From Bacillota bacterium (GTDB taxonomy: Bacteria; Bacillota; Clostridia; Lachnospirales; Lachnospiraceae), in assembly GCA_023395555.1 (NCBI GenBank), contig JAEWYQ010000018.1, forward strand, positions 33,008 through 97,007: 64,000 bases of DNA. Direction: 5' to 3'. The notes under the pieces are model-generated. The model was not told the DNA's origin and did no database searches. It was given only the letters and a program-made list of their open reading frames with translations. Of the stretch, positions 45,087 through 53,236 are shown in pieces; the stretch's first letter is position 1, and each line of letters begins with the position of its first letter. The translations under genes were made by a program, and so were the position numbers.

Positions 45087-45317
45087 CTATTGCAGAATCT
45101 CAACTACTACCTTTTTGTCATCCTTTGTTGCGGCTGCTTTCACTACAGTACGAATGGATTTGGCAATGCGGCCTTGTTTTCCGATTACCTTACCCATGTC
45201 CTCGGAAGCGACCTTTAATTCCACAACAATTGCTTTATCGGTTTCTTTCTCCGTAACAACAACCTCATCGGGATGATCCACAAGAGCTTTCGCAATTACT
45301 TCAACTAATTCCTTCAT
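45087..45317 (-). CDS. KH-domain RNA-binding protein (YlqC/KhpA)
   Basis: A 76-residue single KH domain (GKVIGKQGRIAKSIRTVV with the GxxG loop GKQG). KhpA-type proteins pair with KhpB (Jag) and affect cell elongation and RNA stability in streptococci and clostridia. Starts at 45317 (or 45320). It sits between rpsP and rimM, the standard place in Firmicutes. Confidence 0.92.
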   Translation of the reverse strand: MKELVEVIAKALVDHPDEVVVTEKETDKAIVVELKVASEDMGKVIGKQGRIAKSIRTVVKAAATKDDKKVVVEILQ

Positions 45318-45371
45318 CATACAAATAACCATGCCTTTCTAACAGCCTGCCTGGTCAATCACATTCCATTA

Positions 45372-45614
45372 TTACAGGATGCCTGCATTTTTGAAAATCT
45401 TGCCTACGGTATCGGTAGGCTGAGCACCGTTAGCCAGCCACTTCTTAGCTGCTTCCGCATCTACCTTGAACGCGCTGGGATTCTGGGTCGGATCATAGGT
45501 TCCGATTTCCTCGATAAATCTACCATCTCTGGGTGTTCTGGAATCAGAAACAACAATTCTATAGAAAGGAGCCTTCTTCTGTCCCATTCTCTTTAATCTG
45601 ATCTTTACTGCCAT
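45372..45614 (-). CDS. rpsP: 30S ribosomal protein S16
   Basis: An 80-residue S16 with the typical start [20 protein letters not shown] and [21 protein letters not shown] precedes the ATG. A small hairpin (45669-45689) lies in the 90-nt spacer after ffh. Confidence 0.97.
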   Translation of the reverse strand: MAVKIRLKRMGQKKAPFYRIVVSDSRTPRDGRFIEEIGTYDPTQNPSAFKVDAEAAKKWLANGAQPTDTVGKIFKNAGIL

Positions 45615-45668
45615 TTATTTCACCTCCTTAACAAATATACCTTACCACTAAAATCTATTGCAAATGTT

Positions 45669-45689
45669 CATAGAATACTGTGTTCTATG
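45669..45689. other. Small hairpin between ffh and rpsP
   Basis: A 7-bp stem (CATAGAA with TTCTATG) with a 7-nt loop. No U-run; a role in processing is possible. Confidence 0.35.
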
Positions 45690-45704
45690 CCATTACAACG
45701 CCTG

Positions 45705-47051
45705 TTAAAATCCAAAGGGAAGCTTAAAACCGCCGTGCTTCTTGCCCTTTCCTCCCATCATTCCGGAGAACTGCTTCATCATTTTCTTCGATTGCTCGAA
45801 CTGCTTCACCAGGGCATTCACCTCACTGATGTCAACACCGGCACCGGCGGCAATTCTCTTCTTGCGGGAAGGATTTAAGATATCAGGATTGGAACGCTCC
45901 GCCTTGGTCATGGAATAAATGATCGCTTCCGTGGAGGACAGAGCATTCTCGTCAATATCCACACCCTTCAGCTGCTTGCCCATACCGGGAATCATCCCCA
46001 GAAGGTCCGCCAGACCGCCCATCTTCTTAACCTGCTGCATCTGATCCAGAAAGTCATTAAAATCAAATTCCGCCTTCTTGATCTTCTTCTCCAGCTCCCT
46101 GGCCTTGGTTTCATCAAATTCCGCCTGCGCCTTATCGATGAGGGTGAGGATATCTCCCATCCCTAAGATACGGGAGGCCATACGATCCGGGTAAAACTGC
46201 TCCAGATCGGATAATTTCTCGCCCATACCAATGTAAAGAATGGGACGCCCGGTTACGGCACGGATGGAAAGCGCAGCACCGCCCCTGGTATCACCGTCAA
46301 GCTTTGTGAGGATAACACCGTCAATGCCAAGCTTCTCATGAAACATCTCGGATACATTCACCGCATCCTGGCCGGTCATGGCATCCACCACCAATATGGT
46401 CTGATGTATTGTGATATTTGACTTAATCTCCTGCAGCTCCTCCATCATGGCCTCATCAATATGAAGCCGTCCTGCAGTATCGAGTATGACTACATTATAG
46501 CCGTTCTTAGCCGCATGCTCCATGGCGGCTTTGGCAATATTAAGAGGCTTATGCTTATCTCCCATGGAGAAAACACTGACTCCCTGCTTATCTCCGTTGA
46601 TCTGCAGCTGCTCTATGGCCGCCGGACGGTAAATATCACAGGCCGCCAGAAGGGGCTTGCGTCCCTTAGATTTGAGCTTTCCTGCAATCTTGGCAACCGT
46701 TGTCGTCTTACCGGCTCCTTGGAGACCGCACATCATAATCACGGTGATCTCGTTGGCCGGTCTCAGCTGGATCTCAATGGTTTCCTCGCCTAAGAGCCTG
46801 ACCAGCTCCTCATTTACAATCTTAATTACCATCTGTCCGGGAGTCAGGCTGTTGAGAACATCCTGTCCGACGGCCCGTTCCTGGATGGTATTGATGAAAT
46901 TCTTAACCACCTTGAAGTTAACATCCGCCTCTAATAAGGCCATCTTAACCTCTTTCATGGCGTTCTTCACATCGGCTTCGGAAAGGCGCCCCTTGCCCTT
47001 CAAGCCCTTGAATATATTCTGCAATTTATCCGATAGGTTTTCAAATGCCAT
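45705..47051 (-). CDS. ffh: Signal recognition particle GTPase Ffh (SRP54)
   Basis: Binds signal sequences on nascent membrane proteins and docks with FtsY (encoded at 56703-57638). The 448-residue protein has the NG domain (CGLQGAGKTTTVAKIA P-loop, DTAGRLHID, TKLDGDTRGGAA) and a Met-rich M domain at the end with MMKQFSGMMGG. Its partner 4.5S/SRP RNA was not found in the window. It follows ylxM with a 4-nt gap. Confidence 0.97.
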   Translation of the reverse strand: MAFENLSDKLQNIFKGLKGKGRLSEADVKNAMKEVKMALLEADVNFKVVKNFINTIQERAVGQDVLNSLTPGQMVIKIVNEELVRLLGEETIEIQLRPANEITVIMMCGLQGAGKTTTVAKIAGKLKSKGRKPLLAACDIYRPAAIEQLQINGDKQGVSVFSMGDKHKPLNIAKAAMEHAAKNGYNVVILDTAGRLHIDEAMMEELQEIKSNITIHQTILVVDAMTGQDAVNVSEMFHEKLGIDGVILTKLDGDTRGGAALSIRAVTGRPILYIGMGEKLSDLEQFYPDRMASRILGMGDILTLIDKAQAEFDETKARELEKKIKKAEFDFNDFLDQMQQVKKMGGLADLLGMIPGMGKQLKGVDIDENALSSTEAIIYSMTKAERSNPDILNPSRKKRIAAGAGVDISEVNALVKQFEQSKKMMKQFSGMMGGKGKKHGGFKLPFGF

Positions 47052-47055
47052 AGAA

Positions 47056-47430
47056 TTACAGCTCCTTTAAAATATCATCTGCCAATGTTGCAATTGCGGT
47101 AATCTGTGTGCTGTCACCGCCGGCCGACACCTCTGAAACAATTTCCTTGATTGCGGATAGTTTATCTTTGATGGATCCGAATCTGCTGACCAGGGAAAGC
47201 CTGGCTTCATACTCCTTCAGCTCCGAGACGCACCGTTTTACAATATCATGGACGCCCTGCCGGCTGATACCCCTCATCTCTGCAATTTCGCTTAAGGACA
47301 GGTCATTTAAGACATAGTCCTCGAAAATCTGTTTTTTATGATCACTCAGCAATTCACCGTAAAAATCATACAAAATGGATTGCGCAACGATTTCATCCAG
47401 CTTATCAATCTGTTTATCCTTCTGACTCAT
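47056..47430 (-). CDS. ylxM: YlxM-family SRP-associated helix-turn-helix protein
   Basis: A 124-residue protein with the sigma-factor-like HTH segment NDLSLSEIAEMRGISRQGVHDIVKR. YlxM proteins enhance Ffh activity or regulate the operon in streptococci and mycoplasma. It begins the ylxM-ffh operon. The start codon comes immediately after a dyad and a run of seven T (see 47439-47471). Confidence 0.93.
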   Translation of the reverse strand: MSQKDKQIDKLDEIVAQSILYDFYGELLSDHKKQIFEDYVLNDLSLSEIAEMRGISRQGVHDIVKRCVSELKEYEARLSLVSRFGSIKDKLSAIKEIVSEVSAGGDSTQITAIATLADDILKEL

Positions 47431-47438
47431 AAAAAAAC

Positions 47439-47471
47439 ACCACCTGTAAAGGAATTTTCTTTACAGGTGGT
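47439..47471 (-). promoter_or_regulatory. Dyad overlapping transcription start and ribosome-binding site of ylxM
   Basis: A perfect 13-bp inverted repeat (47439-47451 with 47459-47471) around a 7-nt spacer. The 3' arm contains AGGTGG, the likely ribosome-binding site, and is followed by seven T and the ATG. The upstream promoter puts the transcription start near 47465, inside the 5' arm, so a full RNA hairpin would only form on read-through transcripts; it could instead be a DNA operator. Confidence 0.6.
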
Positions 47472-47500
47472 AGTATAACGAATTAATTGCGGGTTGTCAA
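47472..47500 (-). promoter_or_regulatory. Consensus sigma-A promoter of the ylxM-ffh-rpsP operon
   Basis: A perfect TTGACA (47495-47500), 17-nt spacer and TATACT (47472-47477). The -35 lies about 10 nt after the stop codon of the oadA-like gene. Confidence 0.8.
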
Positions 47501-47507
47501 GCTTTTT

Positions 47508-48920
47508 TTATACCGGATAAGCCTGATTTGCCTTATCTGCCGCAGCCACATCAACCTTGGTCTTCTGAGCCTGGCGGTACTTGAAGAAATCCAATGCAAC
47601 CTGGGGGAATAAAGCATAGGATAATACATCCTCGTCCTGTTCCTTCCACTCCGCAATCTCCGCCTCGATCTTATGAAGCTCCGGCTGGATTAAATCTGCG
47701 GGGCGGCAGGTAATGGGCTTTTTATCGCCGATTACCTTCTTCTGCACTTCCGCATTGAAAGGCTTAACGGTCTGACCGTATTCACCGGCCAGCAGCGCCT
47801 TGGTTTCCTTGGTCACCATCTTATAGCGCTCTCCTGCAAGAACATTGAGCACCGCCTGGGTACCAACGATCTGGCTGGAGGGAGTTACCAACGGAGGCTC
47901 GCCAAAATCCTTCCTCACTCTCGGCACTTCCTGAAGCACTTCATAATATTTATCTTCCTGTTTCTGCTCCTTTAACTGGGACACCAGGTTGGAGAGCATA
48001 CCGCCGGGTACCTGGTATAACAGGGTCTTAATATCAACACCCATAACCTTGGGATTGAGCACTCCGCTGTCCAAAGCCTTGTCACGAAGAGGACGGAAAT
48101 AGTCAGCGATCTTAGCCAATACCTGCTGGTCATAGCCGGTGTCATAGGGGGTTCCCTTAAAGGTCTCTACCATAACCTCGGTAGCCGGCTGGCTGGTTCC
48201 CATAGCAAAGGGAGACATAGCCGTATCGATAATATCACAGCCTGCTTCCACGGCCTTCATATAGGTCATTCCGGCCACGCCGCTGGTGTAATGGGTATGC
48301 AGGTCAATGGGGATGCTGACCGCTTCCTTTAACGCGCTGACCAGCACAGTAGCCTCATAGGGAACAAGAAGACCTGCCATGTCCTTGATGCAGATAGAAG
48401 ACGCGCCTAATTCCTCGATTTTCTTAGCCATGTTCACATAGTACTCGGTAGTATAAGCATCGCCCAGGGTATAGGAAATAGCAATCTGCGCATGCCCTTT
48501 TTCTTTGTTGGTTGCCTTAACGGCACATTCCAGATTGCGGATATCGTTCAGCGCGTCGAAGATACGGATGATATCAATACCGTTTGCGATTGATTTCTGA
48601 ACGAAATAGGCTACCACGTCATCTGCATAATGACGGTAGCCCAGAATATTCTGTCCGCGGAACAGCATCTGGAGCTTTGTATTCTTAAATCCGGCCCGGA
48701 TCTTACGCAGTCTCTCCCAGGGATCTTCCTTCAGGAAACGAAGGGAAGCATCAAAGGTTGCTCCTCCCCAGCACTCTACCGCATGGTATCCGACCTGATC
48801 CATGATCTCAAGAATCGGAAGCATCTGTTCCGTTGTCATTCTCGTTGCAATCAGGGACTGGTGGGCATCACGCAATATCGTCTCGACTATTTTTACCGGT
48901 TTCTTAACTTGTTCTGCCAT
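47508..48920 (-). CDS. Oxaloacetate decarboxylase/transcarboxylase 5S-type subunit alpha
   Basis: A 470-residue carboxyltransferase domain of the pyruvate carboxylase/OadA/5S family: DAHQSLIATRMTTEQM, a metal-binding Asp, HTHYTSG and CIKDMAGLL are seen. It lacks its own biotin domain; the separate carrier upstream supplies it. GAGGAGG leads either a GTG (48923) or the ATG at 48920. The substrate (oxaloacetate/pyruvate) is inferred from family. It is the last gene of the cluster 47508-51391. Confidence 0.9.
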   Translation of the reverse strand: MAEQVKKPVKIVETILRDAHQSLIATRMTTEQMLPILEIMDQVGYHAVECWGGATFDASLRFLKEDPWERLRKIRAGFKNTKLQMLFRGQNILGYRHYADDVVAYFVQKSIANGIDIIRIFDALNDIRNLECAVKATNKEKGHAQIAISYTLGDAYTTEYYVNMAKKIEELGASSICIKDMAGLLVPYEATVLVSALKEAVSIPIDLHTHYTSGVAGMTYMKAVEAGCDIIDTAMSPFAMGTSQPATEVMVETFKGTPYDTGYDQQVLAKIADYFRPLRDKALDSGVLNPKVMGVDIKTLLYQVPGGMLSNLVSQLKEQKQEDKYYEVLQEVPRVRKDFGEPPLVTPSSQIVGTQAVLNVLAGERYKMVTKETKALLAGEYGQTVKPFNAEVQKKVIGDKKPITCRPADLIQPELHKIEAEIAEWKEQDEDVLSYALFPQVALDFFKYRQAQKTKVDVAAADKANQAYPV

Positions 48921-48939
48921 CACTCTACCTCCTCTTCTG

Positions 48940-49338
48940 TTAGTTCAAGGACGCAAGCATTGTGCCTGCTTCTACGGACTGGCCTGCGCTGACATTGATG
49001 CTTGCCAGCGTGCCGTCCTGGGGAGATACGATTTCATTCTCCATCTTCATGGCTTCCAGAATGAGAATTACCTCTCCCTTCTTGAGTTTCTGTCCCACTG
49101 CAGCCTTTACAGCTACAATCTTGCCGGGCATGGGAGAGCTTACCGGAATGCTGCCGGTGCTTCCTCCGGCTGCCGGGACGGGAGCTGCTGCCGGAGCGGG
49201 AGCTTCTGCCGCCTTCGGAGCAGGAGCTGCCGCAGGTCTTGCAACAGGGGCAGGGGCTGCCGCCGGAGCGGTTCTGACGCCTTCTTCTACTGATACATCA
49301 TAGGTATTACCATTTACGGTTATCGTATAATATTTCAT
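48940..49338 (-). CDS. Biotin carboxyl carrier protein
   Basis: A 132-residue carrier. An N-terminal short domain (KYYTITVNGNTYDVSVEE), an Ala/Pro-rich linker, and the biotinyl domain with the EAMKMENEI biotin-lysine motif near residue 98. It links the carboxyltransferase encoded by the genes on both sides. AAGGAGG lies 8 nt before the ATG at 49338. A tandem repeat fills the spacer upstream. Confidence 0.95.
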   Translation of the reverse strand: MKYYTITVNGNTYDVSVEEGVRTAPAAAPAPVARPAAAPAPKAAEAPAPAAAPVPAAGGSTGSIPVSSPMPGKIVAVKAAVGQKLKKGEVILILEAMKMENEIVSPQDGTLASINVSAGQSVEAGTMLASLN

Positions 49339-49475
49339 AATGAAATCCTCCTTGTTCATTGACATTTATGCACAAAGGCATTTCATGTCTGCATCATAGT
49401 TTATGTCTGCATTGTATTTTTCAGGCATTATGTTTCATACGTACATCATATTTCATGCAATCATTGCATTACGTG

Positions 49476-49562
49476 CATTCACTGTATATTTTATACATTC
49501 ACTGTAATTCACACATTCATTGTAATTCACACATTCATTGTAATTCATACATTCATTGTAAC
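49476..49562 (-). repeat. 18-bp tandem repeat between the OadG-like and biotin-carrier genes
   Basis: Units beginning CATTC on the plus strand start at 49476, 49496, 49514, 49532 and 49550. The three central units are 18 nt, almost identical (differing at one or two positions). Flanking sequence to 49370 and 49610 is a decayed version of the same pattern. No ORF of note. Confidence 0.8.
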
Positions 49563-49616
49563 TTATGTGCATCTCGCAGTTTGTGTATACATCATGCTCT
49601 ATGCATGCTTCGTACT

Positions 49617-49940
49617 CTATGCATTCTTCCACTTACCCGCGTTGGATCTGCGGATGGAACGTACTACCAAGCCTTCTGCCGGTACCGCATCCCCCAAAGA
49701 AGCATAGATTGCGGCTGTAATAACAGCGACCAGCTCACAATCGGATACCAGTTCCTCCTCCGTCTCCACAATCTGTGCAATCGCTTTGTCCACAGAGGTG
49801 CTTTGAGGAGCTGTTTCTGAAAAAGAGGTATTCAGATTCGGCTTTATATTAACAAAATATGTTATCAACATGATCAAAACAACAATTGCTAAAACAATGA
49901 CCGCACCAAACAATGTATTTAAATTGACATAGTCACCCAT
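49617..49940 (-). CDS. OadG-type gamma subunit of a biotin-dependent decarboxylase
   Basis: A 107-residue protein with one N-terminal membrane helix (about 8-32), a linker, and the C-terminal SIRRSNAGKWK segment that ends OadG-like proteins. It would anchor the soluble subunits to the membrane. A beta subunit, which would form the sodium channel, is not encoded here. AGGTGAG precedes the ATG. Confidence 0.85.
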   Translation of the reverse strand: MGDYVNLNTLFGAVIVLAIVVLIMLITYFVNIKPNLNTSFSETAPQSTSVDKAIAQIVETEEELVSDCELVAVITAAIYASLGDAVPAEGLVVRSIRRSNAGKWKNA

Positions 49941-49954
49941 AATCTCACCTCATT

Positions 49955-51391
49955 CTATTTGGTGCCGTGCTTTTTGGCAGGGCGGTTCTCTCTTTTGGTA
50001 AAGAGCATCTCAAAGGAATAGATCACATGCTGACGCACGGTCTCCGGTTCGATAATGCTGTCCACATAACCACGTCTGGCAGCAGCCTCCGCACTGGACT
50101 GGAGCTTCTCGTATTCAGCGGCCTTCTCCTTCACCGCCTCAGCGCTTTCTCCTTCACAGATGATCTGGGCAGCCAGTCCGGCCTCCATCATTCCGATCTG
50201 TGCGCCAGGCAATGCATATACCATATCCGCTCCGATATGCTTCGAGTTCATGCTGAGATACGCTGTGCCAAAGGCTTTCCCGATAATTACATTCACCTTG
50301 GGAACCGTGGCATTGGAGAATGCATAGGTTAACTTGGCAGCAGCTCTTGCGATGCTCTTCTCTTCCTCCACCGTTGCCTTATAGCCGTTTACATTAGTAA
50401 GGGTCAGTACCGGTATCTCAAAAGCATCACAAAAGCTCACGAAGCTGCCGGCCTTTTCACAGCCTGCACTGGTGAGTCCTCCATCAAACTTCTCGCTTAC
50501 TTTGCCGCTGTCATCCACCACCTCGGTGCGGTTTGCAACAGCACCCACGGTCATGCCATTAAGACGGATGAAGCCGGTTACCATTTCCTTCGCATAATCT
50601 GCTTTTACCTCAAAGAAATACCCATTGTCGGAAATATCCCGCAGGGCTCTGGCCGTATCGGTTAATTCGGAGGATAGCTGGGTTACCAGACGGTTCAGAT
50701 CATCCTCACACTCATTATAGGAAGCATCATCCTCATTATTGGACGGCAGGAGTGTCACCAATTCCCGAACCTTCTCCAGCACCTCGGCCTCCGAAGCGCC
50801 TACATAGTCCACCGTGCCGCTCTTTGCCTGGAAATTTGCAGCTGCGGTATCACATTTTTCCTTATAATTAGCCGCCAGGGCGTTGGGGGAATTCACATAT
50901 AATCTTGCGCTCTTTCCTTCCATAAATGAAAAATCACTTAAAGAAGCCATCACAGCCAGTCCGCCGCCAGAATTACCAAAAACTGCGGTAATCTGAGGAA
51001 TTACCCCGGAAGCCATGGACTGCTTCAGGTAAATCTCACCAAAGCCGTTCAGTGCATCGGTTGCCTCCTGGAGTCTCAAACCGGTAGAATCAATCAGACC
51101 GATGACAGGAGCACCTACCTTAAGTGCTAAATCGTAAATATGAACTATTTTTTTTGCGTGCATTTCACCGATGGAACCGCCAAGGGAAGATGCATCCTGA
51201 CTGTATACATAGACAAGATTCCCATCAATTACACCATAACCGGTGATTACGCCGTCAGCAGGAGCTTCCTTCTGCTGTAAATTAAAGTCTGTACTCCTTT
51301 TTGTAACGAAAGCGCCGACTTCAACAAAACTATTGTCGTCAAGCAAAGAAGTAATTCTCTCTCTTGCTGACAATTGTGCTGTACTGCTCAT
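49955..51391 (-). CDS. Acyl-CoA carboxyltransferase (MmdA/12S-type) subunit
   Basis: A 478-residue carboxyltransferase of the methylmalonyl-CoA decarboxylase/transcarboxylase 12S/propionyl-CoA carboxylase beta family (GYGVIDGNLVYVYSQD, SGGGLAVMASLSDF, GAQIGMMEAGLAAQII). It transfers carboxyl groups between an acyl-CoA and biotin. With a 5S-like subunit in the same cluster it fits a transcarboxylase (12S, 5S, 1.3S) as well as a decarboxylase pump. GGAGGG precedes the ATG. The first gene of the cluster, with a partial TATAAT in its leader. Confidence 0.9.
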   Translation of the reverse strand: MSSTAQLSARERITSLLDDNSFVEVGAFVTKRSTDFNLQQKEAPADGVITGYGVIDGNLVYVYSQDASSLGGSIGEMHAKKIVHIYDLALKVGAPVIGLIDSTGLRLQEATDALNGFGEIYLKQSMASGVIPQITAVFGNSGGGLAVMASLSDFSFMEGKSARLYVNSPNALAANYKEKCDTAAANFQAKSGTVDYVGASEAEVLEKVRELVTLLPSNNEDDASYNECEDDLNRLVTQLSSELTDTARALRDISDNGYFFEVKADYAKEMVTGFIRLNGMTVGAVANRTEVVDDSGKVSEKFDGGLTSAGCEKAGSFVSFCDAFEIPVLTLTNVNGYKATVEEEKSIARAAAKLTYAFSNATVPKVNVIIGKAFGTAYLSMNSKHIGADMVYALPGAQIGMMEAGLAAQIICEGESAEAVKEKAAEYEKLQSSAEAAARRGYVDSIIEPETVRQHVIYSFEMLFTKRENRPAKKHGTK

Positions 51392-51531
51392 TTTCAGCCC
51401 TCCATTTTTCTATTGTAATTATAAAATCAATTCTCTGCCGATTTTAATTGTATTATACTTGATCCCAAAAGGCAAGGATAAATTATTGAATTTTGGTGTA
51501 ATATGCCATGGAAGAATGGAATTATAAAAAC

Positions 51532-53055
51532 CTATATCAGTTCCAGTGTAATATCCTCACAGATCTTTTCATAGAACACCATGCGCCATTCCACACTGTC
51601 TACAGGCTCAAAGTGTAATGCGGAACAGGCCGCATGCTGCTTCAGCCTGTTCTGACCGCCGCCCAACAGGAGGACAGTCGGGCCATCCGCACCGCCGATA
51701 ATGCCAATGCTGCTAATGCCGCTGAATTCATGGGGCTCAATGGAATCGATATCCTTTTGCCGGGGTGTGTCGGAACGCCGGCAATCTGTTACATTAAAGG
51801 TACCATCCGGCAAATCCGGCGAAAGTGTATAGCTCATTGCCGTATAGTATCTCGGAAACTCCATATTCGGGATATTAAAATGCTTCTGGGATAGATCGAT
51901 TTCCCGCTGCCCGTATTCCTGTACCGTCAGTGTATGCGCCGCACCGGTGACCGGGTGCGTAAACGCAATCTGCTCACCGGGCACTGATGTATGGAAATGG
52001 GACCCCTGCACAGCTGCCAGCTCCCGCTTCAGTGTGACACTGAGGGTGGTAAGCTGCGGCTTGCGCTTCTTCGTCCAGGGAAAAGCGGTACGCCAGATCA
52101 CCCAGCCGCAGCCAGGGTCCAGTCCGTAATGCTCCACCACTCCCCTTTCAACAAATCCATTCCCTTCCGGAAAGCAGGGATTCCAAGATACACCGCAGCC
52201 ATGGGAGCTATGAAGAACGGTTCCGTTCAAAACCCCTTGGATATCCACATGAATAGTCAGGGGATTTTCTGCATCCATCTGCAGCAGCTCTTCCTCGGTA
52301 GGCCTGGTTTCAGCCTTATAAGCCTCATGCCTAGGGAAATTCCATTTTTCTATAAAGGAGCGGATGCGTTTGGCCGGAACCTGCAAGCATATATCCATGA
52401 CGATACCTTTACTGCACAAGTAAACCGCCGGGATATGCCAGGCTTCCTTATTCCAGGTGAACCGCTTCCGGAGAGTGATTTCCCTGCCCGCTCTCTCATG
52501 GCCGCGGTGTCCCCAGAAGTTGCAGTCAAAATAAACCTTCCATGGAAGCGGCTCCGGTTTGTCGGGAATTTGCTCATAATATTCTTCTGTATATTCGATG
52601 CGGCTGTAATCAAATTCTGCTTGCAGCCCCTTGACATAGGAAAAGGGCTGCTCCATGGGCGTAAGCTCCAGCGCCTCCCGTATCGTATTCAGCACAGCCT
52701 TCTGTGCATCCGTGGGAGGATTGTCCTGCAAAAAAGCATCAAACTGCTCCTGCTCCCAACAATATATCTGTTCCAGCGCCGCTGTATCATTGCAGGCCAG
52801 CATAAGCCGCAGGAAATCCATGAAATTCCCTGCCACGGGATGCACATAGTTTCCTGGCGTGCTCATGGGGCTTACCGCAAACACCATCTCGCCAAAACCG
52901 CACACAAAACAGAAATGAATGCCATCCGCACCAGTCCGGCCAATTATTTGCGCACTTTTGGGTGTGCAGAAATAATTGCTCTGCTGGCCGCTGTCCTCAA
53001 AACCAAGCAAGGATGCGTCCAGCTTCAATTCTTTATACCGCTCATAATACATCAT
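51532..53055 (-). CDS. Unknown 507-residue protein with an OadB-like GIIGGADGPT peptide
   Basis: I do not recognise the family. It appears soluble, with many Trp, His, Cys and Pro and no signal peptide or helix. Near residue 455 lies SSIGIIGGADGPTVLLLGG, which matches the IGIIGGADGPT segment of sodium-pump decarboxylase beta subunits (region with the Asp203 site). It lacks any other OadB feature. The start at 53055 (or 53052) follows the shared 87-nt leader with an AAAGGG. Codon use looks like the neighbours. It lies just upstream of the decarboxylase cluster that has no beta subunit. Confidence 0.6.
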   Translation of the reverse strand: MMYYERYKELKLDASLLGFEDSGQQSNYFCTPKSAQIIGRTGADGIHFCFVCGFGEMVFAVSPMSTPGNYVHPVAGNFMDFLRLMLACNDTAALEQIYCWEQEQFDAFLQDNPPTDAQKAVLNTIREALELTPMEQPFSYVKGLQAEFDYSRIEYTEEYYEQIPDKPEPLPWKVYFDCNFWGHRGHERAGREITLRKRFTWNKEAWHIPAVYLCSKGIVMDICLQVPAKRIRSFIEKWNFPRHEAYKAETRPTEEELLQMDAENPLTIHVDIQGVLNGTVLHSSHGCGVSWNPCFPEGNGFVERGVVEHYGLDPGCGWVIWRTAFPWTKKRKPQLTTLSVTLKRELAAVQGSHFHTSVPGEQIAFTHPVTGAAHTLTVQEYGQREIDLSQKHFNIPNMEFPRYYTAMSYTLSPDLPDGTFNVTDCRRSDTPRQKDIDSIEPHEFSGISSIGIIGGADGPTVLLLGGGQNRLKQHAACSALHFEPVDSVEWRMVFYEKICEDITLELI

Positions 53056-53139
53056 GATTACGTCCATACCCTTTACTGCACAAATCACCAGGAAAGTGCT
53101 GGCACGGACTCGATCCCCCCTTCATTTATATAGTTTATT
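53053..53139 (-). ncRNA. Shared structured leader, copy B (upstream of the 507-residue protein)
   Basis: The partner of 43308-43394: same length, no gaps, 76% identical, same two stems (outer 9 bp 53101-53109 with 53062-53070; inner 53096-53099 with 53078-53081) and a 14-nt loop. In both copies the sequence starts just after an in-frame TGA and a G-run. It is preceded by a purine-rich tandem repeat. Confidence 0.5.
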
Positions 53140-53220
53140 TCTTTTATTCTTATATCTCTCATTCTTTTATCTCTTCTTTCTTATATCCTTTTATTCTTTT
53201 GTCCTTTTATTCTTCCCCCC
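53140..53220 (-). repeat. Purine-rich degenerate tandem repeat upstream of leader copy B
   Basis: On the minus strand the region is built from AAGAATAAAAGG-like units repeated with drift. It lies between the recX stop and the leader; low complexity, no ORF. Confidence 0.6.
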
Positions 53221-53236
53221 TGTTTTATTCAGGCCT

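Noticed and set aside
49476..49562. CRISPR array
   Set aside because: The 18-nt units are contiguous with no unique spacers; it is a simple tandem repeat.
51991..53133. 380-codon plus-strand open frame opposite the unknown 507-residue gene
   Set aside because: The minus-strand frame is longer, has a start signal with a leader, a recognisable peptide motif and neighbours on the same strand. The plus frame lacks a ribosome-binding site.
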